64,000 bases of DNA from Rutstroemia sp. NJR-2017a BVV2 (taxonomy: Eukaryota; Ascomycota; Leotiomycetes; Helotiales; Rutstroemiaceae). Both the position numbers and the translations under genes were made by a program. Shown here in pieces: positions 47,536 through 59,125 of this stretch (positions are counted from its first letter, which is position 1; every line of letters begins with the position of its first letter). Location: contig NJPS01000017.1 in NCBI GenBank assembly GCA_002946415.1, forward strand, positions 62,001 through 126,000. Reading direction: 5' to 3'. A model generated the notes under the pieces. It saw nothing but the letters and a program-made list of their open reading frames with translations. It made no database searches and had not been told where the DNA came from.

Positions 47536-49543
47536 ATGTTCAACGATGTCATAGCTCTTACGATTTCCTTTCGATTGTTTCTGGCATTGCTGGTTGTTGG
47601 TATATTATTGTTGTGTATTGACACCAGCTATGCGAAAGTCAACCACGAGACCTTGTTGAGGTTAGCTTCCACGAATTCGGGGTGGAAAGAGATAGTACAC
47701 TTGGAAGGATGCAAGAAAGTAGTTGCTGCGTCTGCTTTAGCTGCAGCAGCAACACCCTTGGTTATACAAGCTATCCTGCATATGCAAAACTTGCCCGTTC
47801 TGGTCATGCTGTTTGTAAGTTGGCTTGTCCTTTGCTTGATGCTTCGGTATTGACGGACGTTAACTCAATTAGCCTTTGGCGTGGAGTGCAGATAGAGCAA
47901 TCCTACTCATTTCGGGCTCCCTGCCCAGAAGCAGCCAGCAGAAGACTCTTTATCAGATATCTGTGGTTGTTATCGCCTCAATTATCATTCTATACGATGA
48001 CTACCGAATCACAGTACATGGTATCGCGCTTGGGGTATCTGGCCTGATCTCTACTGGAGCATCTAAAGCATTGTTTTCCATGGCCTGCGAAGAAAACAGA
48101 GTCAACCAGGGCCTATCATTCTCCAACAGTGCACACCACGGCTTTGTCATACTCACCGCTGTGTTTGGTCTTCTAATAACCGGATCTTCAAGTTACTGGA
48201 TCGAAAGTGCCAGTGGATCTTTTATACCTTCTCTTTTCGAGGTCGACTCAACTCTCCTTCTTTTTTATATCAGTTCCACGGCTGCAATTGTCTTATCGGG
48301 CGGATCATTGCTTCTATTCTCCTCAACTTCCTTCACAAAGATATTGCCAAGCTCCAAAGATGAAGCAGTACCCGTTTCGGACATCTTTGCCTTAAACTTA
48401 TCTTCTGTCTTGATACTCTGGCTTTCGATGTTCTTGGCTTCGGCAACCTATGTGTCATTCATTCAAATTTTAGCCTACTGGACTACAGTGTTTGCATTGT
48501 TCGTCTTCTCACGAAACAGTTTTAGTTTCGATTTTTGTTCGTCAATTCATGCTACATGGTGGAGGAAAGAAGCGTCTATCAGCGAGGATCTCGGGATGAC
48601 GAGTACTGAAGCTTCATATCGCACCACCAAAAGGATGCTGCTACGGAATTTCTGTTTGACTTCCGCTCCAATCCTTGCTTGGCTATTTGTGTCAACAGTT
48701 ATAACAGCCCGACATACAACACAATCAGGGATTTCCGCACACCTCGACAGGGACTTTGTCGCAGAGTCCCGGTTTGATATCGTTGTCAGCATGTATGATG
48801 AAGATCCAACATCTGTCAGGCAGATGTTGTCATCGATCAAGGCCACAAAATTCCTCAGTACACTTCAACCAAGAGTCGTCCTCTATACCAAAAACCCGAC
48901 ATCTGATCTTACCGAACTTCTGGTTGCTACAGGTGCAAATATCGTGGAACGGCTCGATAACGTGGGAAGAGAGGGTGGCACTTACCTCCACCATATTACA
49001 CAGAATTGGGATCACCTGGCTAATCAGACAATGTTCATCCAAGCACATGCTCACAATCAACGTGAGCTGATTCCTCGCCTCGACAATTTCCTTGTTTCCA
49101 ATACTGGAATGTTAAGTTTAGGATTTTCAGGTGTAGTGTGCGATTGTGAGGGCTGCGGTGATCGCTTGGGCTGGGAAGATCAATGGGGTCTGATACCGAC
49201 TTTGTATAAAAAACTTCATGACACGAACAAATGTTCGGAGCGAGTTCTGTTGTCATACAAGGGTCAATTCGTGGCTTCCGCAAGCCGTATCAGAGGTGTA
49301 CCACTCGACATCTACGACGGTTTGCATGATGCCATTACATCAACTAGTGGGTGGAGCCATGATCCGAATGTCGTTGGTGATAACATGGACGAGCCAGATG
49401 CCCCATACTTTGGGTATACCGTCGAGAGAATATGGAATTTGCTCATGCAGTGTTCGAACTCGCGAGTCGCAACCATGTGTCCGAGTTTGCTGAGTCAATG
49501 GAGGACGTTTGGGAGAATTGAAGATTGTCAGTGCTTAGATTGA
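47536..49543 (+). CDS. multi-spanning membrane protein with C-terminal DUF3431 domain
   Basis: Exons 47536-47814 and 47873-49543 (intron 58 bases, GTAAGT...TTAG, phase 0) give 649 residues. The N-terminal part (about residues 1-270) has around nine to ten hydrophobic helices, in a layout reminiscent of drug/metabolite or nucleotide-sugar transporters, then one more helix near FCLTSAPILAWLFVSTVI. The C-terminal 260 residues are a DUF3431 domain: FDIVVSMYDEDP, RVVLYTKNP, NVGREGGTYLHHI, MFIQAHAHN and a cysteine pair in CDCEGCGDR. DUF3431 has glycosyltransferase-like features (VVSxYxED and NxGREgxTYL blocks), but its reaction is not established. Earlier 5' exons cannot be excluded, because the first ATG is inside an open frame. 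Confidence 0.8.
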
Positions 49544-50076
49544 GTTAATTCATACGCAGACACGTCTTTCAGAAATGACTCGGAGTGCTCAGAAAGGCTA
49601 TCGGCGTCAGGATAAGGGTCATAGGAGGGGAATGGAAAAATCGGGATATTTGCACTAGGAGATGTATAAATTTTCCGCATGTAAATGCATTTAAAAATTA
49701 GACGCTACCCGAGATAGAATGCAATGTATAAAACACAAGAATTGACTATTGCAAGGCAATGACAAATTCACGTTGACGTGGTGGGGCATCATTTCGCCGC
49801 CACTTAACGCGCTTGGCGCCATTGGGGCCGAGATGACTAGACTCAAAGTAGACTAGCCGCCATGCTTAGCATGCTGATTCAGTCGCTGATTCAAAGTACT
49901 GTAAGCATCAAAAATCAATCCACCACATCTAGACTCGACATCATCATCATCAGTAAGTAGAAAAGGTCTCAAAGAAAATGTCTCTTCAAATCCACCAGTA
50001 ATCATTTCCTCATCTTCTCGTAACCTGTGTCTCTTGTCATCTGTCGCATTCCATTGGACTTGTCCAAAGTCTATAT
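49544..50076. other. intergenic, pirin promoter side
   Basis: No gene supported. ATCATCATCATC simple repeat near 49940; CT/CA-rich leader before the pirin start. Confidence 0.4.
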
Positions 50077-51188
50077 ATGAAGCTCCTCATTCTCTGTTCC
50101 TCGATTTTCATTGCATTTATTTCCACACTTCTCTACAACAGCAGTACTCCATTGACACAACTCATACAAAGCTTCACAAACACAATAACCAAGACAGCTA
50201 CTACTACCGCAGATATATTACCTACGGAATCGTCCATGAGCATTTCATCAAGCATCAAATCAGCCATGTCTAAAACACTCTCCCACGCAAAAATTACCCC
50301 TCGTCCTTCGTCCGCTCGAGGACACGCAGACCACGGATGGCTCAACACATACCACACATTCAGCTTCGCCAACTACTACGATCCTAAATTCCAGAATTTT
50401 GGAAGTCTGCGAGTCCTCAACGAAGATCGAGTGGCAGGTGGCACTGGATTCCCAACACATCCCCATCGCGATGCCGAGATTTTCAGTTACATCTTGAGCG
50501 GAGAGTTGACGCACAGAGATAGTATGCTCAAGAAAGGAGCAGAAGGAAAGGAGGGGGATCAATTCTACAGAATGAAGAGAGGCGATGTTCAGTTTACTAC
50601 TGGTGGAAGTGGTATGTTTTGCCCCATCAAGCATCTCCCTTACAGTCGAGCCAAGTACTAACCATTTTTACTGCAGGAATCGCACATTCAGAACAAAACG
50701 AATCGAACGAAGAAGTCCATTTTCTGCAAATCTGGGCTCTTCCTTGGGCAAGAGGCCTTACCCCAAGATACCACACCAAAACCTTTCCGGAAGAAGCTAA
50801 ACGGTCTGCATTCTTACCAATTCTTTCTCCATTGAAAGCTGGTCCTGGCGCATCGGCGGAAGAAGAAAAGGCCGCGGAGCCAACCCTTCCAGACACAATT
50901 CCAATCCACGCAGATTTAGTTATGGCAGCAGGAATCATTGGAGTTGACAAGCGCTTCAAGTGGACCGTTGGAGGAGATGCAACCAAGAGCACCGAGAATC
51001 GAAAGGTTTACGTGCACGTACCTATGACGAAGGGAGGAAATGCAAAGATTAGATTGGATGGTAGAGAAGGCGCCGTGCTATCTGAAGGTGACGGTGCTTT
51101 CGTGGAAGGAGTGAAGGCAGGAGATGTTCTCAGTGTAGAGAGCATCGGGGAAGCCGAGGCGGAAGTCGTTGTCTTGGATAGTGATTAG
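50077..51188 (+). CDS. pirin family protein
   Basis: Pirins are bicupin iron proteins; members act as nuclear cofactors, quercetinases or redox sensors. Exons 50077-50611 and 50677-51188 (phase 1 intron, GTATGT...GCAG with ACTAAC branch site) give 348 residues. The N-terminal cupin shows the metal-binding set: His-x-His in FPTHPHRDAEIFSYIL, then the second His and Glu in GIAHSEQN directly after the intron. HGWLNTYHTFSFANYYDP and GSLRVLNEDRV are further pirin blocks. The first 20 residues (MKLLILCSSIFIAFISTLLY) form a signal anchor, unusual for cytosolic or nuclear pirins. Internal ATGs near 50236 and 50266 (MSISSSIK, MSKTLSHAK) would give a soluble form. Confidence 0.93.
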
Positions 51189-51455
51189 ACAGTGCATTTT
51201 TAGCTAGAAATTATTGGTATTAATGAATCGAGTTTCTAATGTTTATCTGGTACTGCCATCTCTGCTAGGATGCCACCCGGTGGGGTTTGGCCGTAGCACA
51301 TCCAGTACTCTTCAACTGCTCAAAATCCAGGAAGTTGAGATATTAGTATCTGGTTAACTCTAGCTTATAGATCTGCTCAAAAAGCACTTTTATACTTATT
51401 ACGATTTATTTTGCATAGTATTTAGACTTATAGGGTAGTAGAGATAAAAAGATGC

Positions 51456-53470
51456 TCAAGACAATTTTGGTGTTTGTGTGCCATCACTGAACTCAGAAAA
51501 CTTTCTCTCTTCCCGAAACAAATCATCGAAATGATACCATCCCGTGTTTAATTTATCTAGTTCGGATAAAATATATCGTGGCATCGTTCCTAAAGGTGGC
51601 ATTGGTGGCATTGATGCTATTCTTGCGGACCTTAGCACCTGAGAACCTTCACTTTTCCGATTACGTGGAGGTGACTTTTGTCTGCTTTTTATATCACGGG
51701 TACGTCGAGGTAATTGCCTAATCAATCTGGCTTTTCTCCTTGTATCTTCAACCGGTTCCGAAATGTGTCTAGAATTCCCCATGAGCCCTCAGTCGTATCA
51801 AGATACGTGGCCGTACGGGGAAGACTTACTCATTATAGTTTTGCCATACAACTCTTTTGAACATAGCAATATCTCTTTCGGTTGCCGTGAATGGATGCAT
51901 CAAAGCTTTACCCGCTTTGATGTGAGACTCGGACTTCAACATAGCTGCAGACGACTTGCTCTGTTCGGTTGATGTGAAGGGATTGAGGATCTTAATTTCA
52001 CTAGAGAAGTCAAAAGAGAATGAAGCGTCGGGGATAAATTCTTCTTCGTCTGTGAAAGCATCCTTCAGAATCGAGATATGTTTGCCGCATGCTGGACTAG
52101 GAACGATTTAGATGGCCAGAATGCCTCTTAGAGACCACTTGGAGATGCTTACGTACCATTGCCGCGTAACTTCATTTGTTCCAAATTCGATCCGGCCCGG
52201 GCAAGACGGGGTTACACATCTGTTCTTTCTGGCAGTAGTGGATTCAAGAATGATTGCCATATGTATCCTTGACTTTGGCTGAATGCCAGATCGCCACATC
52301 CTTTTATGGATAGTGACTTCGTTGAAGCCATTCACGACGATAAATTGGCCATTCAAAATACGAGAAAGCCCAATTTCCCCTTGAAAGGAATCGACAAGTA
52401 GTCCGTAAAAGTTCTAGGAATTCTGTTAGTTCAATTACCCATGACGGCTCTCAGTCTCAAACAAACGTACTTCCCAATATTGGAATTGTAGACAGGGTAG
52501 CCACTTCCGGCGCCCAATAGCATCTTCGAACAAGAAGTGGTCCCCGTACTGTATCAAAGGTTGGATACTTGTACGGTAAATGGTAACCATGTATGGTGCG
52601 AGGAGGTAGCTGGGCAATATATTATATTAGTCGAGTCAATCTCTACCAGCTAGCTTGACTCACATGAGCTCTCGTATCAATACATGAAGTGCTGACACAA
52701 GTAAGCAGACGCTTCGCTGAAGGCTGTCGATTGCCACTTTTATCTCAGAGTTGGACGCGTTCAAAGAACCAGGTTGTTGTGCGCTTGATAGATCGTCCAT
52801 ACTTCCCTTTACAGTCCCCATTAGCCAAGTTATATGATCGAGTTTCTTATGTAAACCCAGAGTCTGGTTTTGGGAAGAAGAGGTATGTCTGTGAACTGCC
52901 ATTGTGGTTTTATGCCTCATGTCTGCAAATTGAGATTGCCGAGAAGACAAATCTGAGACCTTCTCCTGGATGACTTTCAATTCATGACGACTCTCAGTAC
53001 TTTGGATTTTCACTGTGTCTAGGATTTTCCGAGACTGATCCTCGATCGTCGATAACCTTTCTGTGAAAGCTTGATTATATAAGGATAAAGTGTTGAACTT
53101 TTGCTCGAGATCTAGAGAGAGGTTTTGACTTTGGGTCTGGATCTCTGTGGAATTATGCTTTCTAACATTTTGAATTATCTCTTCCAAGTGCTTCGACGAA
53201 GCTTTCTCGGCTACTGCAAGCGCCATCACTTCCTTTGACGTCGAAAACGCCCATTGTAGCTTAGGTCCAGCAGTCAGGATCTTCGGCCTTGTTTTATCTC
53301 CACCAAGATCCTTATCAAAGCGTGTGTGAATTCGCTCCAAAAAAGATTTCAAAGGTCCCTGGACTGCTGTATAATGCTGTTCGAGGTTCATGGGGAGATC
53401 AGGATCTAAAGGAGCATATTGAAGCGCTTTAAGATGTTGTAATGTCACCGCTAGAAGGCCTAAAAAGTTG
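51456..53470 (-). CDS. fungal ubiquitin-like (ULD) domain protein, 5' end unresolved
   Basis: Exons: from about 53470 to 52664, then 52609-52471, 52413-52157, 52096-51830 and 51768-51456; all four introns keep phase. The first exon (LSGASSEYQHVINFLGLLAVTLQHLKAL onward, helical and coiled-coil-like with LDLEQKFNTLSLYNQAF) resembles the N-terminal domain shared by many fungal STAND/NLR-type and ULD proteins. Exons 2-3 carry the ULD block YRTSIQPLIQYGDHFLFEDA and LQFQYWENFYGLL. Then comes a cysteine cluster CVTPSCPG...CPACGK, whose third Cys codon is created across intron 3. The C-terminus is basic and disordered. The start lies upstream of 53448, probably in an earlier exon that I could not identify. 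Role unknown; related proteins are abundant in accessory fungal genomes. Confidence 0.72.
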
Positions 53471-54116
53471 ATGACATGCTGATACTCGGACGAGGCTCCG
53501 CTTAACTACGGGAGGAACATAGATATAAATGCTATTGGAAAATTTTTCAGTCTCCACGAAATACCCTCTTGAACTATTTCAACAATATCGGTGCGAGTAT
53601 ATGCCAAGGTGCTTCGGCACTCAATCATATACCCTCGGAAATGCCTACTATATCATCCTCGACGGTAACGACACTCAAACTACTAGTTACGAATCGATCA
53701 GACACAATTATAGTATCAAGAGGACAGACTACAATCACTTTGTGGGGAAATTGAAAACACCTGCAAACTCACGATCTATTCCAGGTGTACGATTAGCGTG
53801 AACGCCGCCGGAGAAAATAAGATGATCAATTATTTGGATCTATCCGTTGGGGGTGTTGACACTGAAGGACTTCGAAACCCGCAATTTTTCCACATGGAAT
53901 AAATGACGGATTTATATATTCCAAGTGCAAATACCTCATGCTGTAAGCTCCAAGAAAAGAAGGGTTCTTGATCACGAACCAGATACCGTCTATTATACAA
54001 CAACCATCATATCAGAAGGCTCCTAATCTTCCAAATCAATGTACTTTGATATGCTTCCGCAAGATTAAGAAAACTTGATGGCGTCTTGAGAGATTCGTCA
54101 CGAAGCTTGGAAAATC
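53471..54116. other. intergenic, possible 5' exon of the ULD gene
   Basis: Should contain the missing start of the minus-strand ULD gene. An acceptor CCGTAG near 53507 would precede its first readable exon. No clear start codon chosen. Confidence 0.3.
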
Positions 54117-54866
54117 TTAGCATGAGTCCCTAATATTGGTGGCTTTCGTCTGCGTCAATTGCTGTAATAGATCCACAATCTCATCCAGATCTGCTTGGCC
54201 ATCTAATGTCTTGATGACTACTTTTTTGCCTAGGTTTGCTTCTACTACGCTTGACTTTCTGGTGATCCACCGTCTAAATGAGGAAACAACTGCAACGTCA
54301 AGCAAGGTGCCAGTTTTGAGCTGCATGGTAAGGGAATCCAGAACAACAATTTTTCGGCTTGCTGCTAGATGGTCTCAAGGTTGTTAATAACTCCAAAACT
54401 GAGAGTTTCTGTATCCAGTTGTTCTTCTTTATTCATATCTTTTAGTACATCCGGAACAGTGAGAACATCCACCCAGAGGCAAGTAAAGTCGCAGTGCTCA
54501 AAGAATTTTTTGAAATATGCATGAGGAATATTCCTTTTGTGGAGAGACAGATCTAATTTCCCGAATCCCGAGTCCGGAGGGGCTCATCCAACCCACTGTC
54601 TCTTCCCACACATGCGACATGGCTATATATCCAGAGGACATGATCTTGAATTCCCCGGGTCTATGAATACAGAGTGCGGCTTTCTTCTCGATAGACTGCC
54701 TAACAAGAGTGATCTGTGCATTAACGAAGCCATCAAGGGTCCAAGATAGGGAAATGACGTCGGACACCGGAGCCCAAGACTGCTTGAAAACAGAAAGTTT
54801 CCATTGTTTCACGAAATTAACGATTCTAGCTATGGTGAAGATAGGAACACCTTTCATATGAAACAC
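54117..54866 (-). pseudogene. decayed HET-domain gene
   Basis: Three neighbouring minus-strand pieces in different frames together follow a HET protein. The first carries SGYIAMSHVWEETVGW. One base out of frame, the next reads CLWVDVLTVP, where the family has a WIDTLCVP-type block. The third carries KIVVLDSLTMQL and WITRKSSVVEA, the place of the usual W-T-x-QEA block. The first frame shift falls near an A run at about 54508, an in-frame stop follows NLETI near 54372, and the stretch linking the second and third blocks is too short. Splicing does not repair these breaks. I regard it as a relic of a gene related to, but not a copy of, the HET gene at 36-39 kb. Confidence 0.65.
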
Positions 54867-54984
54867 CTAAGACCTATCTGGACACTCGTGAGATCTTAAC
54901 ACGAACCTTGCCAGCTTAGTTCAAGCCTCTTTGGTGGGCTTCCCATTTTCCTTCACAATAATAGCTTCAATTTATATCTGGAAC

Positions 54985-57909
54985 TCAAACAGGTCCATAG
55001 AACTCAACTTCTATAATGGACAACGCCCCACTAGTGGAGGCAATTGTCACATTACTTCCCACCGTAGCGTTGAAGCTAAGAGTTATGTAACCCAGAGACG
55101 TTGGAGTTTTTCCTTGCCATACAGCTGCATTACCCACGCTTACTTTTACTGGATAACTCTTCGTTCTGAAGCTTCCAAGTTTCATGACGACCTGATTAAT
55201 GGTAGACGTGCTGTTAAAAGTGTAAGAAACCCAGGAGCTCGAAGTGTCGCTACTGCTTGTCCACCCAGTCGTCTCATCATCATCATACGTGAGCCCTGCG
55301 GTGGCCAAATTGAAGCCTGATGACACAGTCTTCACCTGTAGGGTTTTGCGCTTCACGTAAAATCCAGTGCCCCCTGGTGTGCGTCCACGAGAGAGGTCTA
55401 GTGGCAGACCAGCAGATGGAATCTGATTGCTTAGCCCGTCTGTCGTATCAAATGGTACTGTGGAAAGCAGAATTTCTGCTGATTTTAGACCGGCAGACTC
55501 AGCCACAAGACGAATATCTCCAGCAGTGGTTGTAGAACGCAGTATGATACGATTGACGCCATTCTCGACTGGTAGGGATTCTGAGAGGATGTAGTTATCC
55601 GGCCCTTGGGCTATTCCACCACGCCAGACGGCTTGGCCAGTGATTGTAAAGTTAACCGTGTTGAGCGCTGTTGGACAGCGCATGTTGTTTGAGTCTACAA
55701 TCTCAACATCAACAAGGGCCGTGTCAGCTCCATTAGCAAGGAATCCTATCGGTGAAACGTGTGGTGTGAGACGAATTGCAGCAGGCTCACTACTGGTGAT
55801 TTTGACATCAGAGACAACGTGTTGATCCTCCGATGAGTAACCAATCGCTTCAAGCCTTCCAGGCTGAAATGTAACATTTGCGAATGTGAAGAGAAAATTG
55901 TGACTTCTCTGCCCAAAGCCAACTGACTTGCCGTTGATCAGTAATTTCACTTTTACGGCTGTTGACACGATTGAGACATTTTTGATGGTGTCGGCGGCGT
56001 AATTCCAATGCCCAATAATGTGCAGTGCAGGCTGATCTGCATCTACCCAGGTATTCCACATAACCTGATGCGCATACCATCCATCTTTAGGAAGCCGTAC
56101 TGGATCTACTTCGCCAGACCGCCGGTAGTTTTCCGCCCCGCGGTAATGGGTTTGGCTATCCGAGAAAATGATATTCGTTCCACCAGCATTGACTCTTTCA
56201 CCCGTACCAGGGCGCATCTCGTAGTAGTCAAACCATCGAACTACGTTCTCAATCGCATGTGAGTCCTGGTTACGATTGTATTCGCTAGCATCTTCTCCAT
56301 CATAGAGTGGGCCGTCGCCGTCCTTGTGATAAGGTGGTGAGAACTCATCCCAGTACTTACGAAGTCCCTCATCGCGCGAGTATTCCATTTGCCACATGGG
56401 TTTCTTCGACCCTTTATTGATATATAACATCTCACCACCATACTCAGCTACTGTACTGTTCAACATCTCTCGGGAACCAGATGCTCTTCCGCCATGCGGA
56501 TCGTACTTGTCCCGGAGCTCTTTCATTTCGGTCATATGCTCCTCAGTGATTCCATGGTTACCAGATTCGTAGAAGATGATGCTAGGATTGTTTCTATTAT
56601 AGATTATCGCATCGCGCATGAGCTCGACCCTCTGCTCCCAACGTCTCCCAGTAACATCACCCTCCGAATCACCAGCAGGCATAGACATTAAAAGCCCTAG
56701 GCGATCAAGAGACTCAATATCTTGTTTCCAAGGAGTGACGTGCATCCAGCGAACCAAGTTTCCATTACTCTGAGTAATCAACTTATTCGAGAAGTCGCTG
56801 AGCCAGGCAGGTACCGCAGAGCCCAGAGCAACCCACTCATTTGTGCTGCGCTGACCATATCCTTTGAGATGTAATGCACGATCATTAAGCCTAAGCATCC
56901 CGTTGGTGAAAGTAGTCTTCCGAAATCCAGTACGAGTTGTGACAGTATCGATTGTTTTACCGCCAACTAACAAACTCGTCGAGACATCGTACAAATAACC
57001 ATAGCCCCAACTCCAAAATTCCAACCCGGAGACTTTCGCTGATGCACGAACAGTTGTGGTCCCATTTGACTCTATGGTATAGCTTCCCCCTGTGAATTTT
57101 CGAACTAAACCACCATCAACTTCATAAACTGCCACCTCATAGCTAAAATTCTGCGAAAGCGAATTTTCATTTTTGACTTGTGCCTCGGCTACGATTGTAG
57201 CTGTTCTCTCCGCGATGTCGATTTCTTGTGGGTACACATAGACGCCCGTGGTACCCAAATTGGAATACAAAGGTAAGGTCTGATACAACTTATCAGTCAC
57301 ATGGAGGAGCACGTTTTTGTTGATTCCGCCGTAGTTTGCATAGAAGTTCTTATCGTTCCACTGATATTTCTGGCCTGTGGCAAATTCCTGGTAATCCCAA
57401 CTGTTGTCGATTCGTGCAGCAAGAACATTAGCTTTCCCGTGATAAACGGAGCTTGATATATCGAAACCGAATGCCATCACCCCATTTTCGCTCCTGCCGA
57501 TCGATTTGCCGTTCAGGAAAAATTCGCCACCGTGACGAATACCTTCAAATTCGAGAAACAGCTTCTTCCCCTCGGATGCCGCTGGTACTTTGAAATGCTT
57601 TCGGTACCAAGCAATTCCCGTCGGGAGATCTTGGATGCTAACCCGAAATGCATCGTCCTCGTTCCAGGCATGAGGCGTTGTAATAGACTTCCAGGCACTA
57701 TCGTTGAAAGCAGGTTGCTCTGCGCCAGTAGTGTCACCGATGAACAATTTCCAATCCGAATTGAAATTGTATTTCATACGCGGCTCTGAGATGCTAGGAT
57801 TGGTAATAGATTGAGTGCCGTTTTTGGCTTGCTGAGCCGATGCCAATATCGTGGTGACTAGCGGCAGGAGTAGGGAGCCCGCAAGGAGCGTAGTGAGAAT
57901 GTGCTTCAT
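54985..57909 (-). CDS. secreted glycoside hydrolase family 2 protein (beta-galactosidase-like)
   Basis: A single uninterrupted exon of 974 residues with a signal peptide (first about 25 residues, cut near ASA-QQ). Domain order: GH2 sugar-binding jelly roll (MKYNFNSDWKLFIGD, WYRKHFKVP, GGEFFLNGKSIGRS), immunoglobulin-like domain, TIM barrel (LNDRALHLKGYGQ, NLVRWMHVTPW), then beta domains including a DUF4982-like part, and a C-terminal discoidin-like module (DDETTGWTSSSDTSSSWVSYTFNSTST). The expected nucleophile is Glu509 in MEYSRD. At the acid/base position, where most GH2 enzymes have Asn-Glu, it reads ESGNH (E448, N451, H452). It probably acts outside the cell on plant or wall polysaccharide. 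The intronless structure is unusual among its neighbours. Confidence 0.9.
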   Translation of the reverse strand: MKHILTTLLAGSLLLPLVTTILASAQQAKNGTQSITNPSISEPRMKYNFNSDWKLFIGDTTGAEQPAFNDSAWKSITTPHAWNEDDAFRVSIQDLPTGIAWYRKHFKVPAASEGKKLFLEFEGIRHGGEFFLNGKSIGRSENGVMAFGFDISSSVYHGKANVLAARIDNSWDYQEFATGQKYQWNDKNFYANYGGINKNVLLHVTDKLYQTLPLYSNLGTTGVYVYPQEIDIAERTATIVAEAQVKNENSLSQNFSYEVAVYEVDGGLVRKFTGGSYTIESNGTTTVRASAKVSGLEFWSWGYGYLYDVSTSLLVGGKTIDTVTTRTGFRKTTFTNGMLRLNDRALHLKGYGQRSTNEWVALGSAVPAWLSDFSNKLITQSNGNLVRWMHVTPWKQDIESLDRLGLLMSMPAGDSEGDVTGRRWEQRVELMRDAIIYNRNNPSIIFYESGNHGITEEHMTEMKELRDKYDPHGGRASGSREMLNSTVAEYGGEMLYINKGSKKPMWQMEYSRDEGLRKYWDEFSPPYHKDGDGPLYDGEDASEYNRNQDSHAIENVVRWFDYYEMRPGTGERVNAGGTNIIFSDSQTHYRGAENYRRSGEVDPVRLPKDGWYAHQVMWNTWVDADQPALHIIGHWNYAADTIKNVSIVSTAVKVKLLINGKSVGFGQRSHNFLFTFANVTFQPGRLEAIGYSSEDQHVVSDVKITSSEPAAIRLTPHVSPIGFLANGADTALVDVEIVDSNNMRCPTALNTVNFTITGQAVWRGGIAQGPDNYILSESLPVENGVNRIILRSTTTAGDIRLVAESAGLKSAEILLSTVPFDTTDGLSNQIPSAGLPLDLSRGRTPGGTGFYVKRKTLQVKTVSSGFNLATAGLTYDDDETTGWTSSSDTSSSWVSYTFNSTSTINQVVMKLGSFRTKSYPVKVSVGNAAVWQGKTPTSLGYITLSFNATVGSNVTIASTSGALSIIEVEFYGPV

Positions 57910-59125
57910 GGTTTGGGGATCTGAGAAGAGCTTTCCGTAGTTCTAGCTTTGATATATTGAAAATAACTGCGGTTTTGTTCATCTTCTTATATTCTCCTCT
58001 TTCAAGTAAATCTATTCCGATATTTCTGCTCACTTGTGGCTCAGTGACACCCATAATGGACCGAAGTGTGAATACTGGGTGTTATCTGGTCGTTCCACAC
58101 TCCACCCTTCGTTCATGCAACTAGCGTCATCAGGACACAGCTCGGGAGAGCTCTGGGCCGACCTGCACAGCCAAGACAATTCTCACCCCCCATCGTTGTG
58201 CGATGAACCGAAACTCAGGAACATGTATATTTAAAGTTTTATAATATACATAACACATACAAACATACTCTGATTAACTGCGAAATGCTTTTCGCCCTTG
58301 CCTTTACGTTGCATGTTGTGGACGGAATAATTTATTTATACTCGGGAGGTTTTGTGACCAATCTTCGTTATTTCGGCTTTCAATTGTATGTATTTCTATT
58401 AGTCTCTCCCCCCGCATTTTCCCCCGCATTTTCTCGCCGAGCCTAGCTAAACCTTATTTTGATATGATTGGCATTTTCATCCTTGTACATCTAATTGTTC
58501 AACGAAAACGTGCAGTGACTGTCTACTGCTAAGTGTCTCAAAAAGGTGGCTTGCCTTCAGACGCCGACTCTTCCTGCGGACCGAACTTTTTTAATTTAAA
58601 CAATCAACCATAAATTGCTTCCAATAGCTTATCAAAGGATCAGGTTAGATCAGGGGTATTAAAAGGGGTTACGACGGTTGTGAAACGATGGTTATATTGG
58701 TTCAAGATGCTCCAACTACCTCCTCACTCTAGAAATAAGGCGTGGTCCGCCTGATAGTCGGTGTTTGAAGGTAGCTTGTCTTCTTCAAGTGGTCCTCCGC
58801 TTCCTTGATTTTCCTCTTTAGGCAGCAGGGATCGCATTGATTACTCCGTCCCGATGTAACGGTCGAAAAGTTGCATGGCAATCAGTTTTCCTGCTCCTTT
58901 TGACCGTATCCTTCAGAGGGTGACATAGTTCATGCTCCGTACTTCGGTAGATCGTGTTTCTTACCGAGGATCAAGAAGAATTTGAAACTAGGTTACAGAC
59001 AGAGCGGATAAAGGGCATTTTCTCTTATAAATGCTTCTATTATCTCTTGTAGAGGTCTTATATATGATATCAGAACTTTCTTGCACCCTAGATCATCACG
59101 AACATCAGTGTGAAATATTTTCATT
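57910..59125. promoter_or_regulatory. divergent promoter region GH2 / GDSL esterase
   Basis: 1.2 kb between two divergent starts. ATATTGAAAATAACT-type AT-rich sequence lies close to the GH2 start, and TATATGATATC lies upstream of the esterase (about 59060). CCCCGCATTTT occurs twice near 58412-58430. No regulator site is claimed. Confidence 0.4.
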
